DNA of 6,898 nucleotides from JBAPRR01 sp049281195 (lineage in GTDB: Bacteria > Actinomycetota > Acidimicrobiia > Acidimicrobiales > CAVXTF01), in assembly GCA_049281195.1 (NCBI GenBank), contig JBAPRR010000009.1, positions 1 through 6,898 on the forward strand, written 5' to 3'. A model generated the notes under the pieces. The model worked only from the letters and a program-made list of their open reading frames with translations, did not search any database and had not been told where the DNA came from. The position numbers and the translations under genes were made by a program. Each line of letters opens with the position of its first letter. Positions within the stretch are counted from its first letter, which is position 1. Of the stretch, positions 6,147 to 6,898 are shown piece by piece.

Positions 6147-6898
6147 ATGGGTTTGCTCGACGGGCGTGTAGCAGTCGTCACCGGTGCCGGACGTGGCATC
6201 GGTCGCGACATAGCGCTTTGCCTGGCCTCGGAGGGGTCAAGCGTCGTAGTCAACGACATCGGCGCAAGTCTTTCGGGAGAAACCACAGCGGATGACCCGG
6301 CGTCTGAGACGGTTGCGCTGATCGAGAAGAACGGCGGGCATGCCATCACGAACGGTGAGTCGGTCTCTGATTTCGAAGGCGCCGGCCGGATCATCGCCTC
6401 CGCGGTCGACACGTTCGGGAAGATCGACATCCTGGTTAACAACGCGGGGATCGTGCGCGACAGAAGCCTTCTGAAGATGGATGAATCGGACTACGACGCC
6501 GTGATCGCTGTCCACCAGAAGGGAACCTTCAACACCACCAGGCACGCGGCGCCTTTGATGAAGGAAGCGGGATACGGACGCATCATCAACATCACCTCTT
6601 CGGCCGGGCTCAGGGGTAACTTCGGCCAGACCAACTATGGGGCTGCGAAAGCGGCCATCATGGGAATGACATTCGTCTGGGCACTGGAGCTCGGAAAGTA
6701 CGGAATAACGGTGAACGCGATGGCGCCGGCCGGGTTCACGCGTATGACCGAGAACCTGTTCGGCGGAAAAGAGCCGCCTCCCGAGCAGGATCCCGCGCTG
6801 AACGCTCCTCTCATAGCGTTCCTCGCTTCAGAAGGTGCTTCATACGTCAACGGCCAGATCCTCGGACGCACCGGCTTCGCTTACACGCTGTTCCAGAC
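6147..6898 (+). CDS. Short-chain dehydrogenase/reductase, MFE-2/17beta-HSD4-like (3-hydroxyacyl-CoA dehydrogenase type), 3'-truncated
   Basis: The frame is open from ATG 6147, preceded by AAAGGA (6134-6139) at 7 bases, to the window end, giving 250 residues; the C-terminus is cut. It is an NAD(P)-dependent cytoplasmic oxidoreductase. Motifs: Rossmann TGAGRGIG (12-19); VVVNDIG with D37 at the end of strand 2, which favours NAD over NADP; NNAG (98-101); catalytic Ser151, Tyr164 and Lys168. The tetrad Asn position carries His (VHQKG, H123), as in the dehydrogenase domain of peroxisomal multifunctional enzyme 2 and related bacterial proteins. NGESV (69-73), NAGIVRDR (99-106), QTNYGAAKA (161-169) and TRMTE also follow that group, which oxidises 3-hydroxyacyl-CoA, including steroid side-chain intermediates. 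It resembles Mycobacterium Rv3548c, as I recall that protein. Missing residues are probably a few tens. It lies 115 bp after the ABC operon and may be transcribed separately. Substrate is an inference; a FabG-like role is less likely. Confidence 0.88.
   Translation, partial: MGLLDGRVAVVTGAGRGIGRDIALCLASEGSSVVVNDIGASLSGETTADDPASETVALIEKNGGHAITNGESVSDFEGAGRIIASAVDTFGKIDILVNNAGIVRDRSLLKMDESDYDAVIAVHQKGTFNTTRHAAPLMKEAGYGRIINITSSAGLRGNFGQTNYGAAKAAIMGMTFVWALELGKYGITVNAMAPAGFTRMTENLFGGKEPPPEQDPALNAPLIAFLASEGASYVNGQILGRTGFAYTLFQ

Noticed and set aside
5798..6442. Minus-strand frame (about 214 codons) spanning the LivF tail, the gap and the dehydrogenase start
   Set aside because: It crosses two unrelated coding regions and a gap carrying hairpins, and its product shows no domain; explained as an antisense shadow.

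Overview
The window comes from a high-G+C bacterium, most likely an actinobacterium or a relative. The clues are a strong third-position G/C bias, long open antisense shadow frames, GTG use as a start, and protein styles resembling actinobacterial families. The exact lineage cannot be read from the sequence. Every convincing gene lies on the + strand.

Layout: (1) 1-609 is the 3' part of a class I CoA-transferase beta subunit of the glutaconate CoA-transferase (GctB) type; its alpha-subunit partner is presumably just upstream of the window. (2) 610-833 is a non-coding gap with two adjacent small hairpins after the stop and an imperfect palindrome further on. (3) 834-6031 is a compact four-gene operon for a branched-chain-amino-acid-type (LIV/HAAT) ABC importer: a lipoprotein binding protein, a single polypeptide fusing the LivH and LivM permeases, a LivG-type ATPase and a LivF-type ATPase with an unusual low-complexity tail. 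Spacing is 23 bp, then an 8-bp overlap, then a 4-bp ATGA overlap, so the genes are almost certainly co-transcribed and translationally coupled. (4) 6032-6146 is a non-coding gap with a strong GC hairpin and a 13-bp palindrome. (5) 6147-6898 is a 3'-truncated short-chain dehydrogenase of the MFE-2/17beta-HSD4-like 3-hydroxyacyl-CoA dehydrogenase type.

Together, the importer would bring a small organic solute (amino acid, carboxylate or a larger acid) across the membrane, while the flanking CoA-transferase and SDR look like acyl-CoA catabolism enzymes. A reasonable but unproven reading is a catabolic locus for a carboxylic acid, possibly a branched-chain, aromatic or steroid-derived acid, in which a HAAT-type transporter was recruited for uptake. 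No mobile element, CRISPR array, tRNA or rRNA was seen. I found no clear evidence of a wholly new system. The least ordinary features are the LivF tail, the LivH-LivM fusion with its polyproline linker, and the deviant ABC signature in LivG.
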